From an uncultured Saprospiraceae bacterium (lineage in GTDB: Bacteria > Bacteroidota > Bacteroidia > Chitinophagales > Saprospiraceae), in NCBI GenBank assembly GCA_937926205.1, contig CALEYL010000046.1, positions 85,528-149,527 of the forward strand: 64,000 nt of DNA. Direction: 5' to 3'. Both the position numbers and the translations under genes were made by a program. Below are positions 17,167 to 26,582 of the stretch, piece by piece (positions within the stretch are counted from its first letter, which is position 1; each line of letters starts with the position of its first letter). A model generated the notes under the pieces. It saw nothing but the letters and a program-made list of their open reading frames with translations. It made no database searches and had not been told where the DNA came from.

Positions 17167-20043
17167 TTACGTAGCGCTTAAAGGCATCGTCCAATCAGGC
17201 AGGTCGGGCACATAAAACCGATAGGTATCTGAAGCCTTGTAGATCACTTCGTGGATGCGTTCCCTAACTTTGCCATTGAACAGTTTCCAGTTGGCGGCAT
17301 CGGGATATAGGCGGTTCGACAAAAATACATAAACCAGTTTTTCATCCGGATCGACCCAAACGCAGGTTCCTGTAAAACCGGTATGTCCAAATGTTCTCGG
17401 ACTGGCCTGTTCAGCGTATGCCGAACGGTATTTTTTATCCGGTTTGTCGAATCCAAGTCCGCGGTGGTTGCCATGACCATCGCTGGTAAACAAGTCCACT
17501 GTTTTTTCTTCCAGATACCTTTTCCCGCCATAAACGCCGCCATTCAGCAACATCTGAAACAGCACAGCAAGGTCTTCTGCATCGGTAAACAGGCCGGCAT
17601 TTCCGGCAATACCGCCTATTAATGCTGCTGTGGGGTCGTGTACATAACCGTGCACCAGTTGCTGGCGCCAGCGCTGGTCATTTTCCGTAGGCACAATGCG
17701 ATTGCGCTCAAAGGATTTCATCGGCTGATAGGTGATGTTGCGCAAGCCCATAGGGTTGTAAAAGTTTTCTTCCATCCAATTGTCAATGGCCATGCCTTTC
17801 ATTTTGGTTTCCAGAATTTTTTGTACCAAAATCAGGTTCGCGTCGCTGTAGCGGAAATCCCGCCCGCGGTCTACCGGAAGGCGGTGTACGTCTTTCCAAA
17901 TTTGTCGTTCATAAAGGCGGCTGAAAAAAAAGCGATCCGCTACCTGAATGGAAAAGGTATCGGTTTGATGGTCACAGAAATAGAGCTTGCAGTTGGCGTT
18001 GTCTTTTTCGCGATAAGCGATGTAAGGCACAACCGGCATATAGGGTTGGAGGCCCGACTGGTGAATGAGCAGTTTGCGGATCGAAATTTTGCGAATGGAA
18101 GATTTATCATCACAGGGAAGGTGGTCTTCGATGCGCTCGCTCAATCGAAAGCGTCCTTTCTCATACAATTTCATGGCTGCCAGGGTTGTGGAAGCCACTT
18201 TGCTGACGGAAGCAATGTCGTACAAATCATCTGTCAGCACCGGATGCCCTTCTTTATAGGTATGGTTGCCAAAAGCTTTGCTGAAAATGAGTTTTCCGTC
18301 TTTGGCTACGGCCACCTGGCATCCCGGTGTCGCTTTGTCCTTAATGGCCCCGTAAACGATGCGATCAATCGCATTCAGACGCCTGGAAGCAATCCCTGCA
18401 TCTTCCGGAGAGGTAAATTTCAGGCGAACGGCATTGAAGGTCTCGCCTGCCCCTGAACGAAAACTGGCCGTAATATCCACAGGCAACTTACCTTCAGGCG
18501 CCAGGGCGCCAAACAGAACCTGAGCAGCAGTCGTTTCCGTGATCGGATTGTGTTCATAAACCTGAAGGACAGCCAGACTAGTATCGAGATCCCGAATCAA
18601 AGCAGGCGCCCCAAAATTGACCACCACTACATTCGCTTGTTGTGCTGCTTTCAACAACTGGCGGATAAATGTACTGTCTTGTTTATTGCCAACTTTCAGG
18701 TGGTCCAGCGCTACAATATAGTTTAGCGATTCGCAGAATTCAGCCCCTTCTTCGAGGTCAAAATTGCGTTTGATTTGAAAATCTGCATACCTGGAGAGCT
18801 GGCTGTAAAAGGTATTTAGCGGTTGTTTGCAATGAGAAACAATCCGAAATTCTGAATTCCTCAGGTCTTTAAATGGCAACAAACCCTTCCGGTTGTAAAC
18901 CAGCGTTGCGCTTTTTTCATACAAAACGCGCCCGACTTCCGCCCATTGGGGGTCTTCAAAATGGGATTGGATCACTTCCTGCTCGGGAGGCAGGCACCCT
19001 GCTTCCGCATAGTAGGCAAAAGTACCCGGTGGCGGCAGTGCCGGAGCATTGGCCTTAATCCAGGATTTTGCCAGTAGCACCTTACGAACTTTTTCATCAA
19101 TCACATTCATGTTGATGAGCTTTTGCTGCAGCAAACGGCGAAAGGCCTTAGTCACGCGCTCAGGCGCCCGGTCTACCACATACAGATCGATACCCGTGCG
19201 GATCCAGGAAGGAATGTCTTTTTCTAATTTAACCCGTGCCATAAGCACTCCTCCAAAAGCAAAGCGCTTGTAAAAAGCGTCTTTCAGAAAAGAGAACGGC
19301 AGTTTGCCAATCGAGTCGTCTTTCAGAATCTGTTCGTCAATCCAAAAGCCGGAAACGCCCGCTTTGACAAAATTCTGGTACCCTTCCAATTCCGCCATAC
19401 TGGCTGCAGAGGTATCGCGCATGGCCCTCAGGTGCCGGGCTTTCCAGGGCGTTGCCACACTGAGGATGTGCTGGATATTCAACTGGTCTACCCGGTCGAG
19501 GATGTCGGGGTGCTCATTTCCGGGCAGGACAAAAGAAGGAATCAGGGCGCAATTGACGGCCAGGGCTTGTAATTGTCTGAAATAGAGCGAACGCAACTCA
19601 TTGAACAGGGTGTCAGAACTTGCCGCTTGCAGCGTAATCGGTCTGGGTAGCAAAGCCAGATCCGAAAACTGCCCATTCAGCAGTACAGGTTCATTCGTGC
19701 TCAGCAACAGGGGCATCGGCGCCAACCTTCGGCAGGTATCGGCAATGCGCAGGTATTCCGGAAGCGGCAGGCTGGATAGCCATACCCCTCCAATCTGTCC
19801 TTTGGCAACCCAGTTTCGGATATTCGACTCCACTTTCGGTGACGGATCTTCGGATTCGAGAATCACCAATTGCCCGATTTTTTGTTCCAGCGTCATCGTT
19901 TGTAACATCGAATCTGCCCATGCAGACGAAGGGACGGCAAAAGGCGTAGGTGCAGACGGGATGTGTTCAACCGTTGCCTTTTGGCATTTGGTAGCCAGAC
20001 AAGAAAGCGCAAGTATGATGATTAAAAATCCGTATCTGAACAT
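17167..20043 (-). CDS. GH3-like domain fused to a serine beta-lactamase/esterase domain
   Basis: A 958-residue exported protein with a signal peptide and possible lipid Cys at 15 or 20. Residues 45-345 follow a GH3 N-acetylglucosaminidase fold (LEQKIGQLVI at the start). The KHFPGHGD-type block is absent, and the strand that should carry the catalytic Asp reads GGVLMARVKL, so this half looks inactive. Residues 360-540 resemble the GH3 C-terminal domain. Residues 560-950 are a PF00144-type serine hydrolase with SVSK (Ser612, Lys615), the Tyr motif YSD (Tyr732) and HTGFTGT near the end. A role in cell-wall peptide turnover is inferred. Confidence 0.88.
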   Translation of the reverse strand: MFRYGFLIIILALSCLATKCQKATVEHIPSAPTPFAVPSSAWADSMLQTMTLEQKIGQLVILESEDPSPKVESNIRNWVAKGQIGGVWLSSLPLPEYLRIADTCRRLAPMPLLLSTNEPVLLNGQFSDLALLPRPITLQAASSDTLFNELRSLYFRQLQALAVNCALIPSFVLPGNEHPDILDRVDQLNIQHILSVATPWKARHLRAMRDTSAASMAELEGYQNFVKAGVSGFWIDEQILKDDSIGKLPFSFLKDAFYKRFAFGGVLMARVKLEKDIPSWIRTGIDLYVVDRAPERVTKAFRRLLQQKLINMNVIDEKVRKVLLAKSWIKANAPALPPPGTFAYYAEAGCLPPEQEVIQSHFEDPQWAEVGRVLYEKSATLVYNRKGLLPFKDLRNSEFRIVSHCKQPLNTFYSQLSRYADFQIKRNFDLEEGAEFCESLNYIVALDHLKVGNKQDSTFIRQLLKAAQQANVVVVNFGAPALIRDLDTSLAVLQVYEHNPITETTAAQVLFGALAPEGKLPVDITASFRSGAGETFNAVRLKFTSPEDAGIASRRLNAIDRIVYGAIKDKATPGCQVAVAKDGKLIFSKAFGNHTYKEGHPVLTDDLYDIASVSKVASTTLAAMKLYEKGRFRLSERIEDHLPCDDKSSIRKISIRKLLIHQSGLQPYMPVVPYIAYREKDNANCKLYFCDHQTDTFSIQVADRFFFSRLYERQIWKDVHRLPVDRGRDFRYSDANLILVQKILETKMKGMAIDNWMEENFYNPMGLRNITYQPMKSFERNRIVPTENDQRWRQQLVHGYVHDPTAALIGGIAGNAGLFTDAEDLAVLFQMLLNGGVYGGKRYLEEKTVDLFTSDGHGNHRGLGFDKPDKKYRSAYAEQASPRTFGHTGFTGTCVWVDPDEKLVYVFLSNRLYPDAANWKLFNGKVRERIHEVIYKASDTYRFYVPDLPDWTMPLSAT

Positions 20044-20180
20044 AGGTTATGATGCACTGTTCCCGGTTTTTCCGGGTTATAAAGTTGTTCTATGGGCTGC
20101 CGCAGCCAGTTTCCACAACAATATCCTGACAAAATTAAGACATTCGCCAAGTTAATCCTTTTTTAGAAAAATCTCAAATG

Positions 20181-20216
20181 CAACAAGCGCCGGAAATACC
20201 TTCCCGGCGCTTGTTG
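20181..20216 (-). terminator. Strong hairpin downstream of the beta-barrel gene
   Basis: CAACAAGCGCCGG at 20181-20193 pairs perfectly with 20204-20216 around a 10-base loop. It lies 68 bases after the stop of the gene ending at 20284. On the minus strand the T run is imperfect (GAGATTTTT a few bases on). Confidence 0.6.
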
Positions 20217-20283
20217 CTGGTTGACATGATTTTTTATTGGTATGTATAATTACTTTTGTCAGGCAGGCGATCACGCGTGTAAA

Positions 20284-21114
20284 TTAAAAGCCCGGGCATC
20301 CCAGTTGTCTGCCGCCGCGGCCTCTTCCGCTACCGTCGCCAAATTTGAAGGATAGGGTGACACCGCCCATAAAATACCAGTCCTGAAACTCACCACCCCG
20401 CCTGTAGATGATTTCATCTTGTTCGGGGTTTTTGATCAGGGGGTTGCTCAGCTCGGCTGCTAAAGTTCCGTTGCCGGTCAGGATGTCAACGTAATTTACC
20501 TCCGCACCTGAAACGTCATCAAGGTTGTCGTTAAACAATTTCCTGCCACCGAATTCGAAGCCTAAAGTCCATTTTTCCCGGAAAACAAATTTCAGACCGC
20601 CGCCAAAAGGCAAGCAAACCTGTGTCAGGGAATAAGGCTCCGGATAACCGGGCAAACCCTGCCCTTCTGTTCCGATGGGTTGCAACTCTATCCAGTTGCC
20701 GTCGTAGAGCGTCTCCGGATTGAAATGGTAGATCGCGGCGCCGGCATAGATATAAGGTACTGCCTGCGTTCTTTTGGGCGAGCCCAGTCGGAATAAATTC
20801 AGTTCACCCGTAAGCGCAACCTCCAAAATTTGCGTGCGAAAATTCAAACCCCGGTTTTCAAAACCTATGTTAGCATCGTCGCCTACAACCTTGGCTAAAC
20901 TGGCGCCAATCCGGGCTGAAAAGACAGGATTGAAATTTTTCCGCATAAAAATCCCGAAGGCAGGTCTGAGCTCGCTAAAATAAAGCCCGAATTCTTTGGG
21001 CGAGAGGTCGCCACTATAAAGAGAAACACCCCCCATAAGCCCCAATTCAAGGGGTTGCGCTGTGGCCCAAAGACCGCTAAGGATTAAAAGTGTGGACAGG
21101 AATGACTTTTTCAT
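20284..21114 (-). CDS. DUF6089-type outer-membrane beta-barrel protein
   Basis: The frame is open to 21228, but the ATG at 21112-21114 begins a clear signal peptide (MKKSFLSTLLILSGLWATAQ) and is chosen; the product has 276 residues. The mature N-terminus LGLMGGVSLYSGDLSPKEF and the alternating strand pattern match DUF6089 barrels common in Bacteroidota. The C-terminal region reads DWYFMGGVTLSFKFGDG, and a Gly/Arg-rich tail follows. Function is unknown; these are often annotated beside cell-envelope genes. A MITE-like palindrome sits 39 bases upstream of the start. Confidence 0.8.
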   Translation of the reverse strand: MKKSFLSTLLILSGLWATAQPLELGLMGGVSLYSGDLSPKEFGLYFSELRPAFGIFMRKNFNPVFSARIGASLAKVVGDDANIGFENRGLNFRTQILEVALTGELNLFRLGSPKRTQAVPYIYAGAAIYHFNPETLYDGNWIELQPIGTEGQGLPGYPEPYSLTQVCLPFGGGLKFVFREKWTLGFEFGGRKLFNDNLDDVSGAEVNYVDILTGNGTLAAELSNPLIKNPEQDEIIYRRGGEFQDWYFMGGVTLSFKFGDGSGRGRGGRQLGCPGF

Positions 21115-21152
21115 ATAGAATATAGCATGTTTTAGTGTGGTAGTTTCGCTTC

Positions 21153-21316
21153 TAGAGCTTGTACAAGTTTTCATGATTGCGCGATAGTAGGCAGATTTTG
21201 TTTTAGGCAAGGCAGATTTTGCAGACATAGCCGGCAGCTATGTTGAAAAAATCTAACGCAGAATAAAACAAAATTTGCCACTTGCAGCCAATTAATGGAA
21301 TCTTGGACAAGCTCTA
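21153..21316. mobile_element. MITE-like long palindrome, 164 bp
   Basis: TAGAGCTTGTACAAG at 21153-21167 is the near-exact inverse (14/15) of 21302-21316. Inner arms also match: GGCAGATTTTGTTTTA pairs with its complement near 21262-21286 at 15/16, and CATAGC/GCTATG closes the centre. No reading frame is inside. No clear target-site duplication beyond TA is visible. It sits between the divergently transcribed DUF6089 and ABC exporter genes, so it could influence both promoters. Confidence 0.65.
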
Positions 21317-21535
21317 AACGCTAAATATCGCAAATATCTTATCTCCCCTGAATTAATTTACGAGACAATTTAGGCTGCGGATCTGTCAGTGAAGTGTCAA
21401 ATGACTTCTAATTCAAATATTACCCCTACTTTTGCGGCGCGTAATGATAACCAAAACAGCCTGGCTGCTGTTTCCATCAGAATATGGGTGTGCCTAACGG
21501 TCGCTCCTCATTCTTTCATCAATCCATTCTGCCGC

Positions 21536-23353
21536 ATGAGCATGCGCAATTCCGGGGCGGATACGTCCAAAAGCGAAGAACGAACACCGCTTAATCGCGA
21601 AAAGTTGCGACACGCGTTGATGATTTTTCGTTATCTGATGCCTTACAAATGGGCTTTCATCAGCGGGATGTTTTTCCTCGCTGCGGGAAGTTTGTTGTTT
21701 CTGGGCATCATGAAAGTACCGGGCGAGTTGTTCAACGTCATTGCCGGAAAATCTGAATACGGCGCGAGCCTCAACCAGTTGTTCCTTTTTTTATTGATCC
21801 TGCTGGGCATCCAAAGCGTTTTTTCCTACCTCCGGGTGCAATTGTTTGCCATTGTGAGCGAACGGAGCATGGCGCTGTTGCGCACCGATTTGTACCAGAA
21901 GCTGATTACCCTCGGGATCCCATTTTTTGAAACCCACCGTGTTGGCGAGCTGACGAGCCGGATTTCCAATGATGTCAGCCAGGTTCAAAATGTTTTTTCT
22001 GTTACGCTGGCCGAATTTCTGCGCCAGATTATCATCTTAGTAGGCGGTATTGCCATCATCATCATTACCATGCCGCGGCTGGCGCTGACCATGCTGGCAA
22101 CCTTCCCCGTCATCGTGGTTTTGGCGATGTTTTTTGGCCGGCATATCCGCAAACTGATGAAACAACGGCAGGATCAGTTGGCCCAGACCAATGTGGTAGT
22201 GGAAGAAACCATGCAATCCATCCAAACGGTGAAAGCCTATACCAATGAATGGTTCGAAATCAACCGTTACGGCATCAGTCTGAAAGAAGCCGTTCGCCTG
22301 TCGCTGAAAGGCGCGCACCTGCGCGGTTTGTTTGCAGCCTTCATCATTTTTGTCATGTTCGGCGCGCTGTTTTTCATCATGTGGCGGGCTGCGCTCATGG
22401 TGCAGGCTGGCCAAATGGCGGAAGGCGGACTGGTTGACTTTGTGGTTTTCACCGGCATCATTGGCGGCGCCATTGCCAGCATCGGCAGTTTTTATACCGA
22501 ATTGGTTTCTGCCATCGGGGCCACGGAGCGCATTCAGGAAATCTTGCTGGAAGATTCGGAGGTTGAAGTCAGTGCCCCGCCAGAGCACCCGCTTCCACGC
22601 CTGAAGGGCGAAATCAGCTACGAAGACGTGCATTTTGCCTACCCGACCCGAAAAGACATGCCCGTTTTGCAAGGCATTAATTTCCACGTAAAACCTGGCG
22701 AAAAAGTGGCTTTAGTAGGGGCAAGCGGCGCCGGTAAATCGACCATTGTCCAGTTGCTTTTGCGGTTCTATGAAGGCGAAAGCGGTACCATACGCATGGA
22801 TGGAAAAAATATTCTGGACTACCCGCTGACGCATTACCGCCAGAACATCGCCATTGTGCCCCAGGAAGTCTTGCTTTTTGGCGGCAGCATCCGGGAAAAT
22901 ATCCTTTACGGAAAGCCCGACGCCAGCGACGAAGAAATCATTGAGGCTTCGAAAAAAGCCAACGCCTGGGATTTCATCACCTCTTTCCCGGAAGGCTTCG
23001 AAACCGTTGTCGGAGAAAGGGGCATCAAACTATCCGGCGGGCAGCGGCAACGCATTGCCATCGCCCGGGCCATATTAAAAGACCCGGCCGTTTTGCTGCT
23101 GGACGAAGCGACGTCCTCACTGGATGCGGAATCGGAACGGGTGGTTCAGGATGCGTTGCACAAACTGATGAAAGGACGCACCTCCATCATCATTGCGCAC
23201 CGCCTCGCCACCATACGCGATGTGGACTGCATTTATGTGCTTGACGGCGGCCGCATCATTGAAAAAGGTACGCACGATGAACTTTCTTCAAGGGAGGACG
23301 GCGCATACAATGCGCTGGCTAAATTGCAGTTTGAAGTCATGCACACCTCCTGA
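21536..23353 (+). CDS. ABC exporter, fused permease and ATPase (MsbA-like)
   Basis: The frame is open from 21389, but the first 49 residues look untranslated, so the ATG at 21536 is used (605 residues; ATG 21542 is an alternative). Six membrane helices (residues 30-320) precede an ATPase with Walker A GASGAGKST, Q-loop VPQEVLLFGG, signature LSGGQRQR, Walker B VLLLDEATSSLD and the switch His in IIAHRLATIRD. It works as a homodimer exporting lipids or drugs (family knowledge; substrate unknown). A TACTTTTG box at 21427-21434 may be its -7 element. The stop is followed at once by a palindromic repeat. Confidence 0.93.
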   Translation: MSMRNSGADTSKSEERTPLNREKLRHALMIFRYLMPYKWAFISGMFFLAAGSLLFLGIMKVPGELFNVIAGKSEYGASLNQLFLFLLILLGIQSVFSYLRVQLFAIVSERSMALLRTDLYQKLITLGIPFFETHRVGELTSRISNDVSQVQNVFSVTLAEFLRQIIILVGGIAIIIITMPRLALTMLATFPVIVVLAMFFGRHIRKLMKQRQDQLAQTNVVVEETMQSIQTVKAYTNEWFEINRYGISLKEAVRLSLKGAHLRGLFAAFIIFVMFGALFFIMWRAALMVQAGQMAEGGLVDFVVFTGIIGGAIASIGSFYTELVSAIGATERIQEILLEDSEVEVSAPPEHPLPRLKGEISYEDVHFAYPTRKDMPVLQGINFHVKPGEKVALVGASGAGKSTIVQLLLRFYEGESGTIRMDGKNILDYPLTHYRQNIAIVPQEVLLFGGSIRENILYGKPDASDEEIIEASKKANAWDFITSFPEGFETVVGERGIKLSGGQRQRIAIARAILKDPAVLLLDEATSSLDAESERVVQDALHKLMKGRTSIIIAHRLATIRDVDCIYVLDGGRIIEKGTHDELSSREDGAYNALAKLQFEVMHTS

Positions 23354-23359
23354 TCTAAT

Positions 23360-23518
23360 GTCTGTCTTTAACTGCCTGCCCTCCGGTAGGCGGGCCGGCC
23401 GGCAGGCGGGTAGTCCGATTACAGCGTTACACTCGGCCCAAAAAACAGTCATTTACACGAGTAAACTTCTATTTTTTGGGCCTTCGCATGCCTTGTCCTC
23501 GAACTCAAAAGAACAGAC
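23360..23518. repeat. Palindromic 3' element, copy 1
   Basis: It begins six bases after the ABC exporter stop codon. The ends are GTCTGTCTTT and AAAGAACAGAC. The inner hairpin GGCCCAAAAAA (23435-23445) pairs with TTTTTTGGGCC (23472-23482), and a second GC-rich stem lies at 23375-23410. Words such as TCCGAT, GCGTTAC, CTCGGCCC and TGCCTTG are shared in order with the copy at 62000-62120. Both copies have the same orientation relative to the gene they follow. Confidence 0.7.
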
Positions 23519-23521
23519 ACT

Positions 23522-23570
23522 ATCTAACATCTAATATCTAACGTCTAAAATCTCACATCTAACAAAAGCC
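23522..23570 (+). repeat. Heptamer array in the gldC leader
   Basis: Six units of the form [A/G]TCTNAN (ATCTAAC and variants) run from 23522 to 23563. A seventh, diverged heptamer (AAAAGCC) brings the array exactly to the ATG at 23571. Related nine-unit arrays precede the YebC and EVE genes. Confidence 0.8.
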
Positions 23571-23906
23571 ATGAGTGTTACAAAAACAGCCCAAATCAAC
23601 ATAAGCGTCGGCTTAGACGAAGCAGGATTGCCGGAAAAATTAGAGTGGCAGGCCGATGGCAAAGAAAATCAGCCCTGCAAAGCCATGTTGCTTTCCGTGT
23701 TTGACGAAACAACCAAGGACACGCTGAAAATTGACCTCTGGACCAAAGAGATGCAGGTGGTTGAAATGGACCGCTTCTTTTTTCAAACCCTTCGCGCCAT
23801 GGCGGACACCTATTTCAAAGCGACGCAAAACCAGGCGCTTGCCGCGGATATGCAGCGTTTTGTGCAGTATTTTGGCGAGAAGACGGAGATATTGCCGAAG
23901 CAATAA
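23571..23906 (+). CDS. gldC: Gliding motility protein GldC
   Basis: A 111-residue soluble protein matching GldC throughout: an N-terminal strand ISVGLDEAGLPEKLEWQADG, the central FDETTKDTLKIDLWTKEMQVVEMDRFFFQTL, and MADTYFKAT near residue 82. GldC supports gliding and associates with the T9SS gliding machinery in Flavobacterium (family knowledge); the biochemical role is unsettled. The ATG at 23571 abuts a heptamer repeat array. Its presence agrees with the T9SS cargo genes elsewhere in the window. Confidence 0.93.
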   Translation: MSVTKTAQINISVGLDEAGLPEKLEWQADGKENQPCKAMLLSVFDETTKDTLKIDLWTKEMQVVEMDRFFFQTLRAMADTYFKATQNQALAADMQRFVQYFGEKTEILPKQ

Positions 23907-23976
23907 GCAATGATGAAGGAAGGGCTAAGCGAGGGTTTGACTTCAAGTCAAGTCCTCACCTGGGTTCCTCTATCCA

Positions 23977-26388
23977 TCAAAAAAACGTATTTGTCGAATC
24001 CTGAACCGGGAATTCAAGCTGCAGCAGACTATCCGCAGCAAGCGAATCAGCCAGCAGCTCCTCTGCCGAGGGTATCCGCATGGTACAGGCCATTTCCCGT
24101 TCTATTTCAGGCGGAAGCGGCGGGAATTTTGAATCTTTCCAGGCGGCGAAAGCCGGATCTTCGAGCAATTTTTTCATGAAAATCCCCCAAACCGGCAAGG
24201 CCGTTGCAGCGCCCTGTCCGTTTTCAAAATTGCGGAAGCGCACCAATGGTGAATCGCCACCGACCCAGGCGCCAGCTACCAGATTTGGCGTAAAGCCGAT
24301 AAACCAGCCATCGGCCTGGTTCTGGGTCGTGCCCGTTTTCCCGGCAATGGCATAATTGTAAAGCCCGTATTTCCACTTCAGGCGACTGGCAGTGCCATAA
24401 GAGGCAACTGACTGCAGCATGTGCGTGACCATATCTGCCTGAGTTTCCGTCAATATTTGCTCGGGTTGCCCCTGGTCGAAGCGGGCCAGAATTTTTCCGT
24501 CGTGCGTTTCGATGCGGCTGATGGCGATGGGTTTGGTTTTTCTGCCCCGGCTGGCAAAGACGCTGAAAGCGCCTACCATTTCGTATAGCGATACTTCAGC
24601 AGTGCCTAAGGCAATGGAGGGTTCTTCCGGGATTTTCCCTGTAATGCCCATCCGTCGTGAAAGCTCAATAACCGGTTGTACGCCCGTTCGCATGATGAGA
24701 GAAACCGATATCGTATTTACTGAATTGGTCAGCGCCCCCTGCATGGAAAAGGTGCTGCCGTATTTGCCATCCGCATTTTGCGGCACCCAATCGTCTTCAT
24801 CGATCCCTTCCGGACTAATGTGCGGATCGGGATCTTCCCGGCGTGGATCCTTGATGGCCCATTCTCCCTTGGCGTATTCGTGATAAACGATCAGGCGGCT
24901 GGGCAGTTGTTCGCAGGGAGGGATGCCGCTGCGCAAAGCCTGTGCATAAACAATGGGTTTGTAAACAGAACCGGTTTGACGCTGTGACCGAACGTGGTCG
25001 TATTGAAAATGGTCGTAGTCGATGCCGCCAACCCAGGCCCGAATGTACCCGGTGTAAGGTTCCATGGCCATAAACCCAACCTGAAGCAGGGCAAAATGAT
25101 AGCGAATCGAGTCGAGCGGACTCATTTCCACCTCGGTATCCCCTTTCCAGCTAAAAATGGTCATGGGGATTTTTTCCTCAAACCTGGCCTTGATGGCCGC
25201 TTCGCTTAAGCCCTCTTCAACATATTGCTTGTAGCGTTTCGAAGCCCGCATGGCCTGATCTATGACGGCATCGTCGCCCCAGGGTTTTTGTCCACGCCAG
25301 TGTTTGTCAAAAGTTTCCTGGAGTTTACTCATGTGTTCGGTGACCGCTTCTTCCGCAATGCGCTGAATGTCAGAGTTCAGGGTCGTATAAATTTTTAATC
25401 CATCCGTATACAGATCATAGGGTTCCCCATTGGGTTTGCGCATTTCAGACAACAATTGCAGGGCTTCCTGGCGCACAAATTCCCGGTAATGGGGCGCAAC
25501 CCCCTGATTGTTGACAACGGGGTTGTAATTGGTCACCAGTGGCAGTTGTTGCAAAGAATCGCAGACGGCTTTGCTCAGGTAGTTGTTTTTCTGCATTTGC
25601 GCCAGCACCACATTCCGGCGCTGCCTGGTTCGATCGGGCGCTTTTACCGGGTTGTACGTGGAGGTGGCTTTCAGGGTGCCGATCAGCGTGGCTCCCTCTT
25701 CTACGGTAAGTTCCGCTGGCGCTTTGTTGAAAAATCGCCGGGAAGCAACATCCAGTCCGTAAATATTTTCACTAAACGGAACCGTATTGAGGTATAAGGC
25801 CAGCAGTTGTTCCTTGTTGTAAGCACGTTCGAGGCGGCGCGCCGTTATGATTTCACTGATTTTGTTGATGGGCAGGGAAAAAAACCAGTATGCTTTGCGG
25901 GGAAAAAGGTTTTTGGCCAATTGCTGGCTAATGGTACTGCCTCCGCCTCCAGAATCGTCGCGCCGCAGGATGGTGCGGTAAAAGACCCGGCCCCAACTGC
26001 GGTAGTCAATCCCTTTGTGTTTAAAATAGCGTTCGTCTTCTGTGGCAACCAGGGCCAGAATGGTGTGTTTGGGGATGTCTTCGTACTGAACAACGGTGCG
26101 ATATTGATTGAAATAACGGCCCAGCAATACCCCGTCTTCAGAATAGATTTCAGAAGCAATCTGAGTTTGCACATCACGCAACTCCCGGACGCTTGGAACC
26201 GTGAATGCAATACCGATCCAGCACAAAATCAACAAACCCAGCAAGGCGCTGAATACGCGTGTTGGCCAGGCAATCCACTTAGACAGGCGCGGCCACTTCT
26301 GTGCGAAACGCCGCCATGGCGTCCAGATATAATTCCAAGCTGCGCGTATTTTGGTTGATGCTACTTTAACCTGCTGTTGCCACTTCAT
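23977..26388 (-). CDS. Class A penicillin-binding protein (PBP1A type)
   Basis: An 803-residue bifunctional peptidoglycan synthase. A basic, Trp-rich cytoplasmic tail (1-44) leads to one membrane helix (about 45-65). The GT51 transglycosylase has ATEDERYFKHKGID (Glu117) and STISQQLAKNLF near 151. The transpeptidase has the active serine in SVYK (Ser474), SVN in TNSVNTIS, and KTGTT near residue 660. The C-terminus is a short acidic tail. It polymerises and cross-links glycan strands in the periplasm. It converges with gldC. Confidence 0.95.
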   Translation of the reverse strand: MKWQQQVKVASTKIRAAWNYIWTPWRRFAQKWPRLSKWIAWPTRVFSALLGLLILCWIGIAFTVPSVRELRDVQTQIASEIYSEDGVLLGRYFNQYRTVVQYEDIPKHTILALVATEDERYFKHKGIDYRSWGRVFYRTILRRDDSGGGGSTISQQLAKNLFPRKAYWFFSLPINKISEIITARRLERAYNKEQLLALYLNTVPFSENIYGLDVASRRFFNKAPAELTVEEGATLIGTLKATSTYNPVKAPDRTRQRRNVVLAQMQKNNYLSKAVCDSLQQLPLVTNYNPVVNNQGVAPHYREFVRQEALQLLSEMRKPNGEPYDLYTDGLKIYTTLNSDIQRIAEEAVTEHMSKLQETFDKHWRGQKPWGDDAVIDQAMRASKRYKQYVEEGLSEAAIKARFEEKIPMTIFSWKGDTEVEMSPLDSIRYHFALLQVGFMAMEPYTGYIRAWVGGIDYDHFQYDHVRSQRQTGSVYKPIVYAQALRSGIPPCEQLPSRLIVYHEYAKGEWAIKDPRREDPDPHISPEGIDEDDWVPQNADGKYGSTFSMQGALTNSVNTISVSLIMRTGVQPVIELSRRMGITGKIPEEPSIALGTAEVSLYEMVGAFSVFASRGRKTKPIAISRIETHDGKILARFDQGQPEQILTETQADMVTHMLQSVASYGTASRLKWKYGLYNYAIAGKTGTTQNQADGWFIGFTPNLVAGAWVGGDSPLVRFRNFENGQGAATALPVWGIFMKKLLEDPAFAAWKDSKFPPLPPEIEREMACTMRIPSAEELLADSLAADSLLQLEFPVQDSTNTFF

Positions 26389-26582
26389 AAAGAGGGTGAA
26401 AGTTCTGTGGATAAGAACGCAAAGCTAAGGTTTTCAGAGATACGGGAGGCGGGGAAATTATCAACATAATTATTTTACTCCCTTATCAGCAGTTTCAGGG
26501 TATGCTTTAATCCGGTTGAATTTGCCCAAAGCGGCACCCCCGGCATGACTTATGCGAATCGTACCTTCCGATAACAGAACGA

